Shown piece by piece: positions 9,381 through 18,400 of a stretch of 64,000 bases of DNA (position 1 is the first letter of the stretch; the number at the start of each line of letters is the position of its first letter). Below the pieces are notes generated by a model. That model ran no database searches, was not told the origin of the DNA, and worked only from the letters and a program-made list of their open reading frames with translations. Where the stretch lies: the NCBI GenBank assembly GCA_964489425.1, contig CAZAYP010000025.1:6330-70329 (forward strand), written 5' to 3'. The stretch comes from CAZAYP01 sp964489425 [NCBI: uncultured Verrucomicrobiota bacterium] (lineage in GTDB: Bacteria > Verrucomicrobiota > Kiritimatiellia > RZYC01). Position numbers and translations under genes: made by a program.

Positions 9381-9415
9381 AAAACGGCAGCCCTCGGGCT
9401 GCCGTTTTCTTTTTC
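9381..9415 (+). terminator. Rho-independent terminator after the small secreted protein gene
   Basis: A perfect 12-bp stem (9381-9392 with 9397-9408) closes a CTCG loop and is followed by a T-rich run (CTTTTT). The A-rich 5' arm means it can also terminate the methyltransferase gene that arrives from the other strand and ends at 9419. Confidence 0.92.
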
Positions 9416-9418
9416 CGC

Positions 9419-10630
9419 TTAATCCACGCGGCAGATCAGCCCCTTGAGGTACTCGCTTTCCGGGAACCCGGCCAGGATGGGGTGATCCGGCGGCTGGGCC
9501 AGGGTTTCAACGATCGTCACGCGCCGGCCGGCGTCCGCGGCGGCCCAGGCCAGCATGCGCTTGAAGTCCTCCGCCGTCACCAGCCCGGAGCAGGAAAACG
9601 TGGCCAGCCATCCGCCGGGCGTCAGCAATTTCAACGCCAGGAGATTGATGTCCTTGTAGGCGCGCAGGCCTTTATCTTTTTGCGCCTGCAAGGCGACAAA
9701 CCGCGGCGGGTCCAGCACGATGTAGTCGAACGATTCCCGGCGGTCGCGCAACTCGCGCAGGGCCCGGCCCACATCCGCCGGCCGGTACTCCGGGACAACC
9801 CCGCCCGGGTTCATCCGGTGGTGCTCGCGCGCGAGGTCCAGGGCGGCTGCGGATCGGTCCATGCCCAGGATGGCGGCAGCGCCCGCCGCGGCCATGTACA
9901 CCTCGAACGCGCCGGTGTAACAATAGGCGCTCAAGACCCGCTGGCCGGCGGCGTGGGCGGCCACGCGCCGGCGGTTGTCCCGCTGGTCGAGAAAAAAGCC
10001 GGTTTTTTGGCCGCCGGCCAGATCCACGCGAAACTGGAACCCGTTTTCGCGGATCGTCACCGGGCCGCCTGGCGCGGCAGTGGCCAGCGCGGCGACCTCC
10101 CCCTCGGCCGCGCCCTCGCGCGCCAACGCCGTATGATCCGGTTGGACCACGATCCGCTCCAGGCCGGTCTGCTCCCGCAGGGCGGCCATGACGTCCGGCC
10201 AGCGGGCCATCCAAGCGGCCGCGCTGAGCTGGACCACCAAGGCATCGGCGTACTGGTCCACCACCAGGCCCGGCAAACCGTCCGACTCGGCGTACACCAA
10301 CCGCCAGGCCGTGGTCGTGCCCGCGGCTTGCGCTTGCCACGGCTGGCGGTAGCGGATCGCCCGGGCCAGCGCGGCGCGCAGCCACGCCGGGTCCAGCGGC
10401 TGCTCCGGGTTGCGCGTCACCAGCCGGATCGGCAGCGTCGCCGCCGGCGCCGCCAGGCCGCGCCCCAGCCATTCGCCCCCACAAGCCAGCACGTCCACCG
10501 TTGCGCCCAGGGCCGGCGGCGCGCCTTCCCAGCGATCCACGGCGCCCGAATAAATCCACGGGTGCCCGAGGATCACGGACCGCTCGCGACCCTTTTTCAA
10601 TCGTGACCGGCTGTTGCTGGTGGTGTTCAT
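9419..10630 (-). CDS. Class I SAM-dependent 23S rRNA methyltransferase, RlmI/YccW-like
   Basis: The 403-aa protein combines an N-terminal PUA RNA-binding domain (GHPWIYSGAV near residues 23-32) with a C-terminal Rossmann methyltransferase. GGQKTGFFLDQRDNRR, the SAM-binding LSAYCYTGAFEVYMAAAG block, the catalytic DPPRFV and TFSCSGLV blocks all match the RlmI family, which makes 5-methylcytosine in 23S rRNA. The start is ATG 10630, with AAGGAAG 7 bases upstream; the open frame continues to 10699 but lacks a ribosome binding site. It is transcribed away from the omptin gene. Confidence 0.92.
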   Translation of the reverse strand: MNTTSNSRSRLKKGRERSVILGHPWIYSGAVDRWEGAPPALGATVDVLACGGEWLGRGLAAPAATLPIRLVTRNPEQPLDPAWLRAALARAIRYRQPWQAQAAGTTTAWRLVYAESDGLPGLVVDQYADALVVQLSAAAWMARWPDVMAALREQTGLERIVVQPDHTALAREGAAEGEVAALATAAPGGPVTIRENGFQFRVDLAGGQKTGFFLDQRDNRRRVAAHAAGQRVLSAYCYTGAFEVYMAAAGAAAILGMDRSAAALDLAREHHRMNPGGVVPEYRPADVGRALRELRDRRESFDYIVLDPPRFVALQAQKDKGLRAYKDINLLALKLLTPGGWLATFSCSGLVTAEDFKRMLAWAAADAGRRVTIVETLAQPPDHPILAGFPESEYLKGLICRVD

Positions 10631-10710
10631 GGTGGTTGCTTCCTTGTTGCAAGCGCCATCGTGCCGCAGCCCGGGCGGCGGGTCAATCACCGACGGCACG
10701 CGAATTAAGA

Positions 10711-10740
10711 TTGGCCCCCGGGCGCCACGCCCGCTACTAT
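10711..10740 (+). promoter_or_regulatory. Candidate sigma-70-type promoter for the omptin gene
   Basis: TTGGCC (10711-10716) and TACTAT (10735-10740) are separated by 18 bases and lie 28 bases ahead of the omptin start. The spacing and the -10 box are good, and the -35 box is fair. This is the only such pair seen between the two divergent genes. Confidence 0.45.
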
Positions 10741-10768
10741 CGCGCCCAAACGGAAAGGAACCATGCCC

Positions 10769-11782
10769 ATGAACAAATCAAACGCGAAACCCGGGTGGCA
10801 GGGCAGCCGGATGGGCCTGGCCGCAGCGCTGGCCCTGGGCCTGGCCACCCCGACCTGGGCCATCCAGGCCTTTGACGGCCCGCGCCGGCCGGTGACCTCG
10901 AACAAGTTCTTCGCGGTGTCCGTGCAGGCCCAGGCCGGCTATGCCGATGGGGAGGCCCACGAAACAGTGTTCGACTATTTCCCGGACGGGTCCCGGTACA
11001 AGGTCAGCGAACTCACCTGGGACATCAAGGGCATCTTCCTGGGCGGAGGCGTGGCCACCCTGACCCTGTTTGACCGGGTCCACGTCAACGGCGGATTCTG
11101 GGCGCCGCTGAACAAGGGCAACGGCGGAATGGACGACTACGACTGGCTGCTCTACGAGAAGGACAGCCCCTGGACCGATCGGTCCCACAGCGAGGCGGAC
11201 GTCACCCGGGGGCGGATGTGGGACGTCAACGGCGGCGTGGATGTCATCAAGTACAAGGGCCTTGCCCTGAAAGGCCTGGGCGGGTACAAGGAGAATTTCT
11301 GGCGCTGGGAAGACCGCCTGCAGGAGTACGTGTATTCATCCGACCCATGGAATTACCCGGCCGGGTTCCGCGATGTGCGCGGCCCGGGCCGCGACGCCAA
11401 CGTCATCAACTACGAGCAGACGTTCAAGATCCCGTATGTGGGCGCGGGCGTCGACTACACGTGGCAGCGCCTGACCGTGGCGCTCTACGCGCTGTGGAGC
11501 CAGTGGGTGAGCGCGACGGACCGCGACGAGCACCTGGCGCGCAGCCTGGTGTTTGAGGAGCGGTTCTCCAACGGCGACTACTTTGCCGCGGGCGGGCGGG
11601 TCACCTACACGTTCCCCGTCCGGGTGTTTGTGCAGGCCGCCGTGGATTACCAGACCATCGACCAGATCATCGGCGATGTCACGGTGACCGACGCGACCGG
11701 CGCCCGCGAGGAGTTCAAGGACGGGGCCGGGATCGACAACCAGCTCAGCGTGATCTCGCTGTCCGTGGGCTACACGTACTGA
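10769..11782 (+). CDS. Omptin family outer-membrane protease
   Basis: A signal peptide (MNKSNAKPGW through TPTWA) precedes a mature part of about 300 aa, the size of OmpT/Pla. All four omptin active-site residues are conserved in context: D123 and D125 in GMDDYDW (OmpT D83/D85) and D253 and H255 in DRDEH (OmpT D210/H212). FKIPYVG, the GGYKE strand, and the last strand ending in YTY also match the ten-stranded barrel. Omptins cleave surface and host peptides at basic residues and need LPS. ATG 10769 was chosen over ATG 10763 because AAAGGA is then 9 bases upstream. Omptins are best known from gamma-proteobacterial pathogens, so one here is notable. Confidence 0.9.
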   Translation: MNKSNAKPGWQGSRMGLAAALALGLATPTWAIQAFDGPRRPVTSNKFFAVSVQAQAGYADGEAHETVFDYFPDGSRYKVSELTWDIKGIFLGGGVATLTLFDRVHVNGGFWAPLNKGNGGMDDYDWLLYEKDSPWTDRSHSEADVTRGRMWDVNGGVDVIKYKGLALKGLGGYKENFWRWEDRLQEYVYSSDPWNYPAGFRDVRGPGRDANVINYEQTFKIPYVGAGVDYTWQRLTVALYALWSQWVSATDRDEHLARSLVFEERFSNGDYFAAGGRVTYTFPVRVFVQAAVDYQTIDQIIGDVTVTDATGAREEFKDGAGIDNQLSVISLSVGYTY

Positions 11783-11807
11783 AGGCCGGCCCGGCCGCCG
11801 CCGCCCG

Positions 11808-12167
11808 TCAGGGCGTGAACCAACCGCGGGCCAGCATGGCCGCGACGACCTGCGCGAACGCGCTGCGCAACCCCGGGAGCAACCCGCGGCAGACATCCAG
11901 GTTCCCGTCGCGGGCGCCGCTTTCCATCTGCCAGGCAATCTCGCGCAGGCGCTCGCCGCCCACGTTGGAGGCGGCGCCCTTGGCCTTGTGGGCCCACTGC
12001 ACCACCTGGGCGTTGTCGCCCGCCTCCAGGGCCGCCTGCAGCCGATCCATGTCCTGCGGCGCCACCGCGCGGAAATTGTCGGCAATCTCCTTGATCACCG
12101 CGGTCTCGGACCCGAGGAGTTGCTCCAGGCGGTCGCTCAGTATGGGCGCTTCACTCATCGTGCGCAT
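11808..12167 (-). CDS. Hpt (histidine phosphotransfer) domain protein
   Basis: This is a single-domain four-helix phosphotransfer protein of about 119 aa. The phospho-acceptor histidine lies in WAHKAKGAASNVGG, matching the H-x-x-K-G-x-x-x-x-x-G motif. It would relay phosphate between receiver domains of a multistep phosphorelay. The hybrid kinase at 6831-8903 ends in a receiver domain and is a natural partner, although they are not in one operon. Starts at 12167 (weak CAGGG site) or 12158 are both possible. Confidence 0.87.
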   Translation of the reverse strand: MRTMSEAPILSDRLEQLLGSETAVIKEIADNFRAVAPQDMDRLQAALEAGDNAQVVQWAHKAKGAASNVGGERLREIAWQMESGARDGNLDVCRGLLPGLRSAFAQVVAAMLARGWFTP

Positions 12168-12282
12168 GGTGCCCTGCGGCCGGCGCCGCGGCAAGCAGTT
12201 TTCTTGGTGTTTGTTTGGCGGATCGGGCCACTTGCGTTTTGACCGCCGGGCAGTTACAGTGCCGGCCGACGATAAGAACTAA

Positions 12283-12426
12283 GGAGCCTGTTCCATTCAG
12301 GATGCGGATTGGGCCCTATGCAACGGGAACGGACGAACTCCGTCAGGATCGGAAGATAGCAGCGGTAAGTCATGCGTCCCGGGTGCCGTAGGTCAACCTG
12401 GTGCAAGTCCTGGTGGGACAGGTTCC
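12283..12426 (+). ncRNA. ffs: Signal recognition particle RNA (4.5S-like)
   Basis: The conserved Ffh-binding hairpin is visible: GTCAGGATC, a GGAA tetraloop (12351-12354), then GATAGCAGCGG, matching the bacterial helix 8 core. The ends pair over 12 bp (12283-12294 with 12415-12426, including G-T pairs), which sets the boundaries. The length of about 144 nt is longer than E. coli 4.5S (114 nt) but well short of the Bacillus form. It lies 38 bases ahead of dnaX, the same order as scr-dnaX-yaaK-recR in Bacillus subtilis. Confidence 0.92.
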
Positions 12427-12464
12427 GATATTTTCCCGCCGGACGGGATCGCAGGTGACGGACC

Positions 12465-14219
12465 ATGGATAAGAAAGCCGAATACCAGGTGCTGGCGCGC
12501 AAGTGGCGGCCGCAGCAGTTCGCCGACGTGGTGGGCCAGGAGCATGTCGCGCGGACGCTGCAGAACGCCATCGCCACCGGCCGCGTGGCGCACGCCTACC
12601 TGCTGGTGGGCCCGCGCGGCGTGGGTAAAACTTCCTCCGCCCGCATCCTGGCCAAGGCGCTCAACTGCCGCCAGGGCCCCACCGCCACCCCCTGCGACCA
12701 GTGCGACTCGTGCCGCGAGATCATGGCCGGCAACAATCTCGACGTGCTCGAAATCGACGCCGCCTCCAACACCGGCGTGGACAACGTGCGGGAGCTGCGC
12801 GACAACGTCCGCTTCGCCCCCAGCCGCGGCCCGTACAAGGTGTACATCATCGACGAAGTCCACATGCTCAGCAACGCGGCGTTCAACGCCCTGCTCAAGA
12901 CCCTCGAAGAGCCGCCGCGCCACGTGAAGTTCATCTTCGCCACCACCGAGCCGCAGAAAGTGCCGGCCACGATCCTCTCGCGCTGCCAGCGCTTCGACCT
13001 GCGCCCCATCGCCACCCGCGACATCATCGCCCACCTGGGCAAGATCGCCGCCGCCGAAGGCGTGACGATCGACGAAAACGCCCTGCTGGCCATTGCCCGC
13101 GGCGCGGATGGCGGCATGCGCGACGCCGAGTCCACCATGGACCAGCTCATCGCGTTCAAGGGCAAAACCATCCAGGAAGCGGATGTCACGGATGCGTTCG
13201 GCCTGGCCGCGCGCGCCATGATCGAGGGCCTGGTGGACGCCATGGTGGCCGGCGACACCCCCGCGGCCCTGCAGCTCGTGGCCCAGTTGGACGAAAGCGG
13301 CAAGGACCTGCCGCGCGTGGTCGTGGACGTGCTCAAGCACCTCCGCAACCTGCTGGTCGTCCTCTACACCGGCGGCAGCGGCGCCGGCCTGGATCTCTCC
13401 GCCGGCCAGATCGAGACGCTCAAGCAGCAAGCCACCCGCGCCGTACCCGCCAACCTCCTGCGCATGGCCGATATTTTCAACGAGACCGACCAGCGCCTGC
13501 GCTACGCCTTGTCCAAGCGGACCTTGCTGGAGATGGCCGTGATCCGCGCCGCCCACATCGCCTCCATGACCCCGCTGGACGACGTCCTGCGCGCCGTGGT
13601 GGAACTTAGGAACTCGCTGGGCGCGGCCGACCCGGCCGCCATGACGCCTGCGCCGGCCCCGCGGACCATGCCCCCGCCCCCGGCGCCGACCGCGCCCCTG
13701 CCCGCGGCCGTGGATAAAAAAAAAGCCGCCCCCGCTGAGCCACCGCCCGCACCCGCCCATGCCGTGACCGGCGCGGCGCCGGCCGACGACGTGGCCCGCC
13801 TGGCCCAGGCGTGGCACGCCATCCTGGATCGGGTGCACCTCACCGCGCCGCTCCTGCGCACCTGCCTGCTGGACGCCAAGCCCCTGCGGGTCGATGGCGC
13901 GCGCGTGGAGGTGGGGCTGGACCCGCGGTTTGCGGAAAAGACAGACACCATCAACCACGACCGCAACCGCCGCGCCCTGCGCCAGGAGTTCAGCGCCACC
14001 CTGGGCCGGGACATCACGGCCGTCGAGTTTCGTGTCCTGGACGCGCCGGCCGTGGTCCCCGCGGACAAGCCCCAGGCCCACCACCCGCCGCGGCCGGCCC
14101 CGGAGCCGCCCGCGGCCAAGCCGGCCAAGCCCGGCGGCAAGCAACGCCTGGTCCGCGATCCGCTGGTCCGCAAAGCCATCGAACTGTTCAACGGCGATAT
14201 CGAAGATATCCGCGAATAA
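12465..14219 (+). CDS. dnaX: DNA polymerase III subunit gamma/tau
   Basis: DnaX is the clamp-loader ATPase that also ties polymerase cores together. The 584-aa protein has Walker A GPRGVGKT (residues 49-56), the zinc cysteines C68, C77, C80 and C83, the DEVHML Walker B block and an SRC sensor. A Pro/Ala-rich linker begins near residue 390, and a C-terminal tau-like region ends in FNGDIEDIRE. Codons 418-420 are three AAA lysine codons forming a nine-A run, where slippage would give a short gamma-like form (annotated separately). It is followed at 16 bases by ybaB. Confidence 0.97.
   Translation: MDKKAEYQVLARKWRPQQFADVVGQEHVARTLQNAIATGRVAHAYLLVGPRGVGKTSSARILAKALNCRQGPTATPCDQCDSCREIMAGNNLDVLEIDAASNTGVDNVRELRDNVRFAPSRGPYKVYIIDEVHMLSNAAFNALLKTLEEPPRHVKFIFATTEPQKVPATILSRCQRFDLRPIATRDIIAHLGKIAAAEGVTIDENALLAIARGADGGMRDAESTMDQLIAFKGKTIQEADVTDAFGLAARAMIEGLVDAMVAGDTPAALQLVAQLDESGKDLPRVVVDVLKHLRNLLVVLYTGGSGAGLDLSAGQIETLKQQATRAVPANLLRMADIFNETDQRLRYALSKRTLLEMAVIRAAHIASMTPLDDVLRAVVELRNSLGAADPAAMTPAPAPRTMPPPPAPTAPLPAAVDKKKAAPAEPPPAPAHAVTGAAPADDVARLAQAWHAILDRVHLTAPLLRTCLLDAKPLRVDGARVEVGLDPRFAEKTDTINHDRNRRALRQEFSATLGRDITAVEFRVLDAPAVVPADKPQAHHPPRPAPEPPAAKPAKPGGKQRLVRDPLVRKAIELFNGDIEDIRE
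13716..13724 (+). other. A9 slippery run inside dnaX, likely programmed frameshift or transcriptional slippage site
   Basis: Nine consecutive A residues form codons 418-420 exactly in frame. One added A, or a -1 ribosomal shift, gives KKK-SRPR and then TGA, a product of 424 aa. One lost A gives a stop 13 codons further on, a product of 433 aa. Both would be the size of E. coli gamma (431 aa) and keep the complete ATPase domains. Thermus thermophilus dnaX is known to make gamma by transcriptional slippage on an A9 run, and E. coli by -1 frameshifting on A AAA AAG. Use of this site is inferred. Confidence 0.7.
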
Positions 14220-14235
14220 CCCGAGGAGGAATGAC

Positions 14236-14559
14236 ATGGCCAACTTTATGAAGATGATGAAGCAGGCCGCCAACCTGCAGCAGGACATGCAGCGCGTCCA
14301 GGGCGAACTGGCCGGCCGCACCGTGGAGTTTTCCAGCGGCGGCGGCATGGTCAAGGCCGTGGCCCGCGGCGACATGTCCCTGGAAAGCATCAAGATCGAT
14401 CCCCAGGTCGTCAACCCCAACGATGTCGAGATGCTCGAAGACCTCGTGCGGGCCGCCGTGGACGGCGCCCTGCAGGCTTCCCGCCAGATGGTGGGCGAGG
14501 AAATGGCCAAGCTGACCGCCGGCATGGGTCTGCCCGCCGGAATCAAGCTGCCCTTCTGA
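14236..14559 (+). CDS. YbaB/EbfC family nucleoid-associated protein
   Basis: This small 107-aa DNA-binding protein of the YbaB family forms dimers that bind the nucleoid. The Met/Gln-rich first helix (MKMMKQAANLQQDMQ), the GGGMVKAVARGD strand region and the IDPQVVNPNDVEMLEDLV block are typical. A GAGGAGGA ribosome site is 5 bases ahead of ATG 14236. It sits between dnaX and recR as in many bacteria, and the three are surely co-transcribed. Confidence 0.95.
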   Translation: MANFMKMMKQAANLQQDMQRVQGELAGRTVEFSSGGGMVKAVARGDMSLESIKIDPQVVNPNDVEMLEDLVRAAVDGALQASRQMVGEEMAKLTAGMGLPAGIKLPF

Positions 14560-14563
14560 GTTC

Positions 14564-15163
14564 ATGAAGCTCCCGGACGCCCTCGGCCGCGCGGTGCGGG
14601 CCCTGGGCCGGCTGCCGGCGCTGGGCCGGCGCTCGGCCGAGCGGGTCGCCTTTGCCCTGGTGCGCAAGCCGGCGCTGCGCGACGAACTGCTGCAGGCGTT
14701 GCAGGAATTGGCGGCTTCCGTGGGCTGCTGCTCGCGTTGCGGCAGCATCACCGCCCGCGCCGAGGACCCCTGCGCCATCTGCCAGGACGCCAGCCGCGAC
14801 GCCGCGCTGCTGTGCGTGGTGGAAGAGCCGGGCGACGTGGTGCTCATGGAACGCGCCGGCAACTACCGCGGCCGCTACCACGTGCTCATGGGCAAGATCT
14901 CGCCCCTGCGCGGCCAGGGACCGGACGAGCTGCGCATCCAGGCGCTCCTCGACCGCATCGCCTCCGGCGAGGTCCGGGAGGTGCTGCTGGCGCTGGACGC
15001 GGACGTGGAAAGCGATGCCACGGCCAGCTATCTGCGCGAGGTCCTGGCCGGTCGCAACGTGCGCGTCAGCCGCCTGGCCCCCGGCATCCCGGCCGGCAGC
15101 GGCATCACCTACGCCGACCCCATCACCCTCGCCCGCGCCATCCAGGGCCGCCACGAGTGGTAG
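14564..15163 (+). CDS. recR: Recombination mediator protein RecR
   Basis: RecR works with RecF and RecO to load RecA onto gapped DNA. The 199-aa length is normal. It has the helix-hairpin-helix start (LGRLPALGRRSAERVAF), a four-cysteine zinc finger (CSRCGSITARAEDPCAIC), and a Toprim domain (LCVVEEPGDVVLMER, then LLALDADVESDATASYL). The C-terminal GIPAGSGITYADPITL is characteristic. It starts 4 bases after the ybaB stop. Confidence 0.97.
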   Translation: MKLPDALGRAVRALGRLPALGRRSAERVAFALVRKPALRDELLQALQELAASVGCCSRCGSITARAEDPCAICQDASRDAALLCVVEEPGDVVLMERAGNYRGRYHVLMGKISPLRGQGPDELRIQALLDRIASGEVREVLLALDADVESDATASYLREVLAGRNVRVSRLAPGIPAGSGITYADPITLARAIQGRHEW

Positions 15164-15443
15164 GCCGATCCTGGCGGCGCGCCCAGCGGTCGCGCCCTAT
15201 GATTTTGCAACTATGCCCGGACCCTGCGCCCCCCTGCTGACCCTGCGCCCCTGACCCTGCCCCCCCCCCGCGGCAAATGCCGGCCGGTTCCCGGACGACC
15301 CGCACAGGATTGGCCGGCATGCCGCCAAAGCAAGACGCGCTGAAAAATATTTATAAAAAACCGGGAAGAAAGTCCGGCCGGCCAACGACTGCAAGGATTG
15401 GTACGGGGTAGTTTCTTTTATTGCCAAGGAGAAAGGACGCGTC
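15164..15443 (+). other. Leader region of the giant secreted-protein gene, with a C-rich short repeat
   Basis: No gene is seen. The motif ACCCTGCGCCCC occurs at about 15221 and 15240, and a third degenerate copy runs into a homopolymeric C tract (about 15258-15269). An AT-rich stretch (15340-15360) and a probable ribosome site (GAAAGGA, 7-8 bases before ATG 15444) follow. The C tract is a likely place for replication slippage or assembly error. Confidence 0.5.
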
Positions 15444-18400
15444 ATGAAGACGACATCAGCGGCCGCATGCGGTCATGGGACGGGAACAGCGGGAACCCGG
15501 AAGCACTGGCGATGGCTGGCGCGATCGGGGCTCGGTCTGCTGGCCGGCGGCGTGGCGCTGACCATGCTGGCCGGCGCTGGGGCGCGGGCGTGGGCGGCGT
15601 GCGCGGACAATTTCGCGGCCGAGGAAATCGTGCTGCCGTTCCTGTGCACCGACCTGAACGACTACCAACCGGGGGCGGTAGTGACGATTTTCGGGGTCGG
15701 GTTTGGGCCGGGCGAGGCAGTGGAGCTGGTCGTGGAGCGCGCGGACGGGACCGTGATTCCGGACAACCCGGCGTACGCACCGTGGCTGGTGGCGGCGGAC
15801 GCATCCGGGAACTTCGTCGCCCAGTGGCAGGTCGGAATGGACGATTGCCGGGACGGGTTGCTGCGGGTCGTGGCGATCGGGCTGGATTCGGGGCTGGTGG
15901 CGGACACGGTGTTCAGCGACGCGATCAGCCCGGCCATCAGCCTGGCCAGCGCGTGCGGCACTTACGCGCAGACCTTCGATTCCCTGGTCAACGCGGGTGC
16001 TTCCAGCACGACCCCGCTGGGCTGGGGCCTGGCGGAGTCGGGGAACAACGCCAACACGACCTACACCGCCAGCACGGGCGGCAACACGGCCGGGGACACC
16101 TACAGCTACGGCGCGGCCGGGGTGAACCCCGGGACGGACCGGGCGTTCGGCACGCTCTTGAGCGGCAGCCTGACGCCCGTGATGGGCGCGGCCTTCCTGA
16201 ACAACACCGGCGCGGAGATCACGGCGCTGAAAATCTCCTGCGTCGGGGAACAGTGGCGCCTGGGCACGGCTGGCCGGGCGGACCGGCTGGATTTCCAAAT
16301 CAACCCCAACGCCGCCACCCTGACCGCAGCCGGGTTCGTGGATGTCAACAGCCTGGATTTTACCACGCCGCTGACCAGCGGCAACGCTGGCGCGCGTGAC
16401 GGCAACGCCACGGCCCATCGCACGTGGATCAGTGCGGCCATCACCGGCCTGAGCATCCCCAACGGCCAGGCGTTCGCCATACGCTGGGTCGACCAGGACG
16501 CCACCGGCGCGGACGACGGCCTGGCGATCGACGACTTCACCCTCACCGCCCTGGCCGGCGGCATCGCCGCCCAGCCGGTTGACCTGGCAGCCTGCCCGGG
16601 CGGCTCGGCCGCTTTCGGCGTGGGCGCGCCCGGGGCGGCCAGCTTCGCGTGGCGCAAGCGCGGCAGCGGCTGGGGCGGCGGCGGCTGGACCATCAACAGC
16701 GGCAACGGCGGCCAGTTCGTTGGCAACTCCACCGCCAACAACTCCGGGGACCCGGCCGCCAACGGCGACAACGACATCAATAGCGCCGGCGGCAAGGCCT
16801 GGGGCCTCTACAACTCCGGCGGCGCAACCACCGAGGCGCTGCGCCCCTTCGCCGCCCCGATCCAGGTGGGCGAGACCTTCAGCATTGATCTGGACAACGG
16901 CAATATCGCCGCCGGCGGCACGGTGGGGTTCGGGCTGCAGAACGCCGCGACCGGCAACCGGCTGGAAGTGTTCTTCCGCACCGGCGACAGTTACTACACG
17001 GTCAGCGACAATGCCGGGCAGGTCAACAACACGGGGATCGGGTTCACGCGCTCAGGCATCAACGTCCGATTCACCCTGGTTTCGTCCGACACGTACGCGC
17101 TCGTGATCCGGCGCTACCGCGACAACGCCACCGCCAGCTTCAGCGGCACGCTGCGCGGCCCGGCCGGCGCGGCGATTGACCGCCTGCGCCTGTTCAACTC
17201 CAGCGCCGGCAGCGGCAGCGGTTGCGACTTCTTTTTCAACAACATCAGCCTCGGCGCCGTGGACGACAACGCCGCCAACCCGCCCTACGCGCCAGGATGG
17301 GGCACGGGCGACGACGGCGGCCAGCGGCCGCTGGCCAATGGCGGCAGCATCGCCGGTGCCGACACCGCCAACCTGACCATCAGCCCGGTCGGCGCGGCGC
17401 ATGCCGGGGCATACGATGTGGTCGTGGGCGGCTGCCAGGAAACCATCTCGCGCGCCGCCGCCCTGACGATCCAAGCCGACACCACGCCGCCCGCGATCAC
17501 CGCGTGCCCGGCCGACCAGCCGGCCGCAGCGGGCGCCGGTTGCATGGCCAGCGTCCCGGACTTCGCCGCCGCCACCGCCGCCAGCGATGACTGTACCCCG
17601 GCCGATCAGTTGGTCAAAACCCAGCACCCGGCGGCCGGCACGCTGGTCGGGCCCGGCGTCACCGAGGTCACGGTCGTGGTGACAGACGCCGCGGGCAATC
17701 AAAGCAGCGCCTGCCGCCCCAAATTCACGGTAAATGACACCGTCCCGCCGACGATCGATTGCCCGGTATTCCCGCCGCTGCCCGCGGGCGCCAACGGGCT
17801 GGCCGTGGTGCCGGAGATGGTCAATCTCGCCGACTCGGCGCTGGATTTCGGGACCCAGGGCGCCGGCAACTGGTTTTACGGCACGTACTTCGCGTTCGAA
17901 GGCAACGAGTTTTACCCGATGCCGTTCTTTGACGGGGCCGTCTGGCGTGGTTACGGTTGTTACGGCACGCCGTACCTCCACGCCCAGGGCGGCCACCCCG
18001 GCGTGGGCGGGTGTGACGCATTCAGCGGGCTGCAGTGGGCCGTGCGCCGCTACGTCGCCGAGGCCAGCGGAACCTTCATGGTCAAGGGCGTTTTCAGCGA
18101 CGACTTGGAGAACAACTGCGGCGACGGGGTCAACCTCCGCATCCGCAAGAACACCGTGAACCTCGATTTCAACGTGATGGGAACGGGCCCCGTGGCGTAC
18201 TGGCACATCAACCCCGGCGACGGGGAGCGCCAGTTCAACCTGGTCGTAACCCTGGCCGCGGGCGACGACCTCGACTTCTGCATTGACCCATGCTTCGACT
18301 GGTCCTGCGATTTCACCCGGTTCAACGTGAACATCCGGCCATTGGTGGTTGACGAGTGCGGCGTGGCACTGCCGCCCGCGGCCCCGCCCATGACCCAGAA

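Noticed and set aside
15260-15443. Possible cyclic-di-GMP riboswitch in the leader of the giant gene
   Set aside because: A few GEMM-like words (GCACAGG, CAAAGC) occur, but the two-helix layout and receptor loop could not be drawn.
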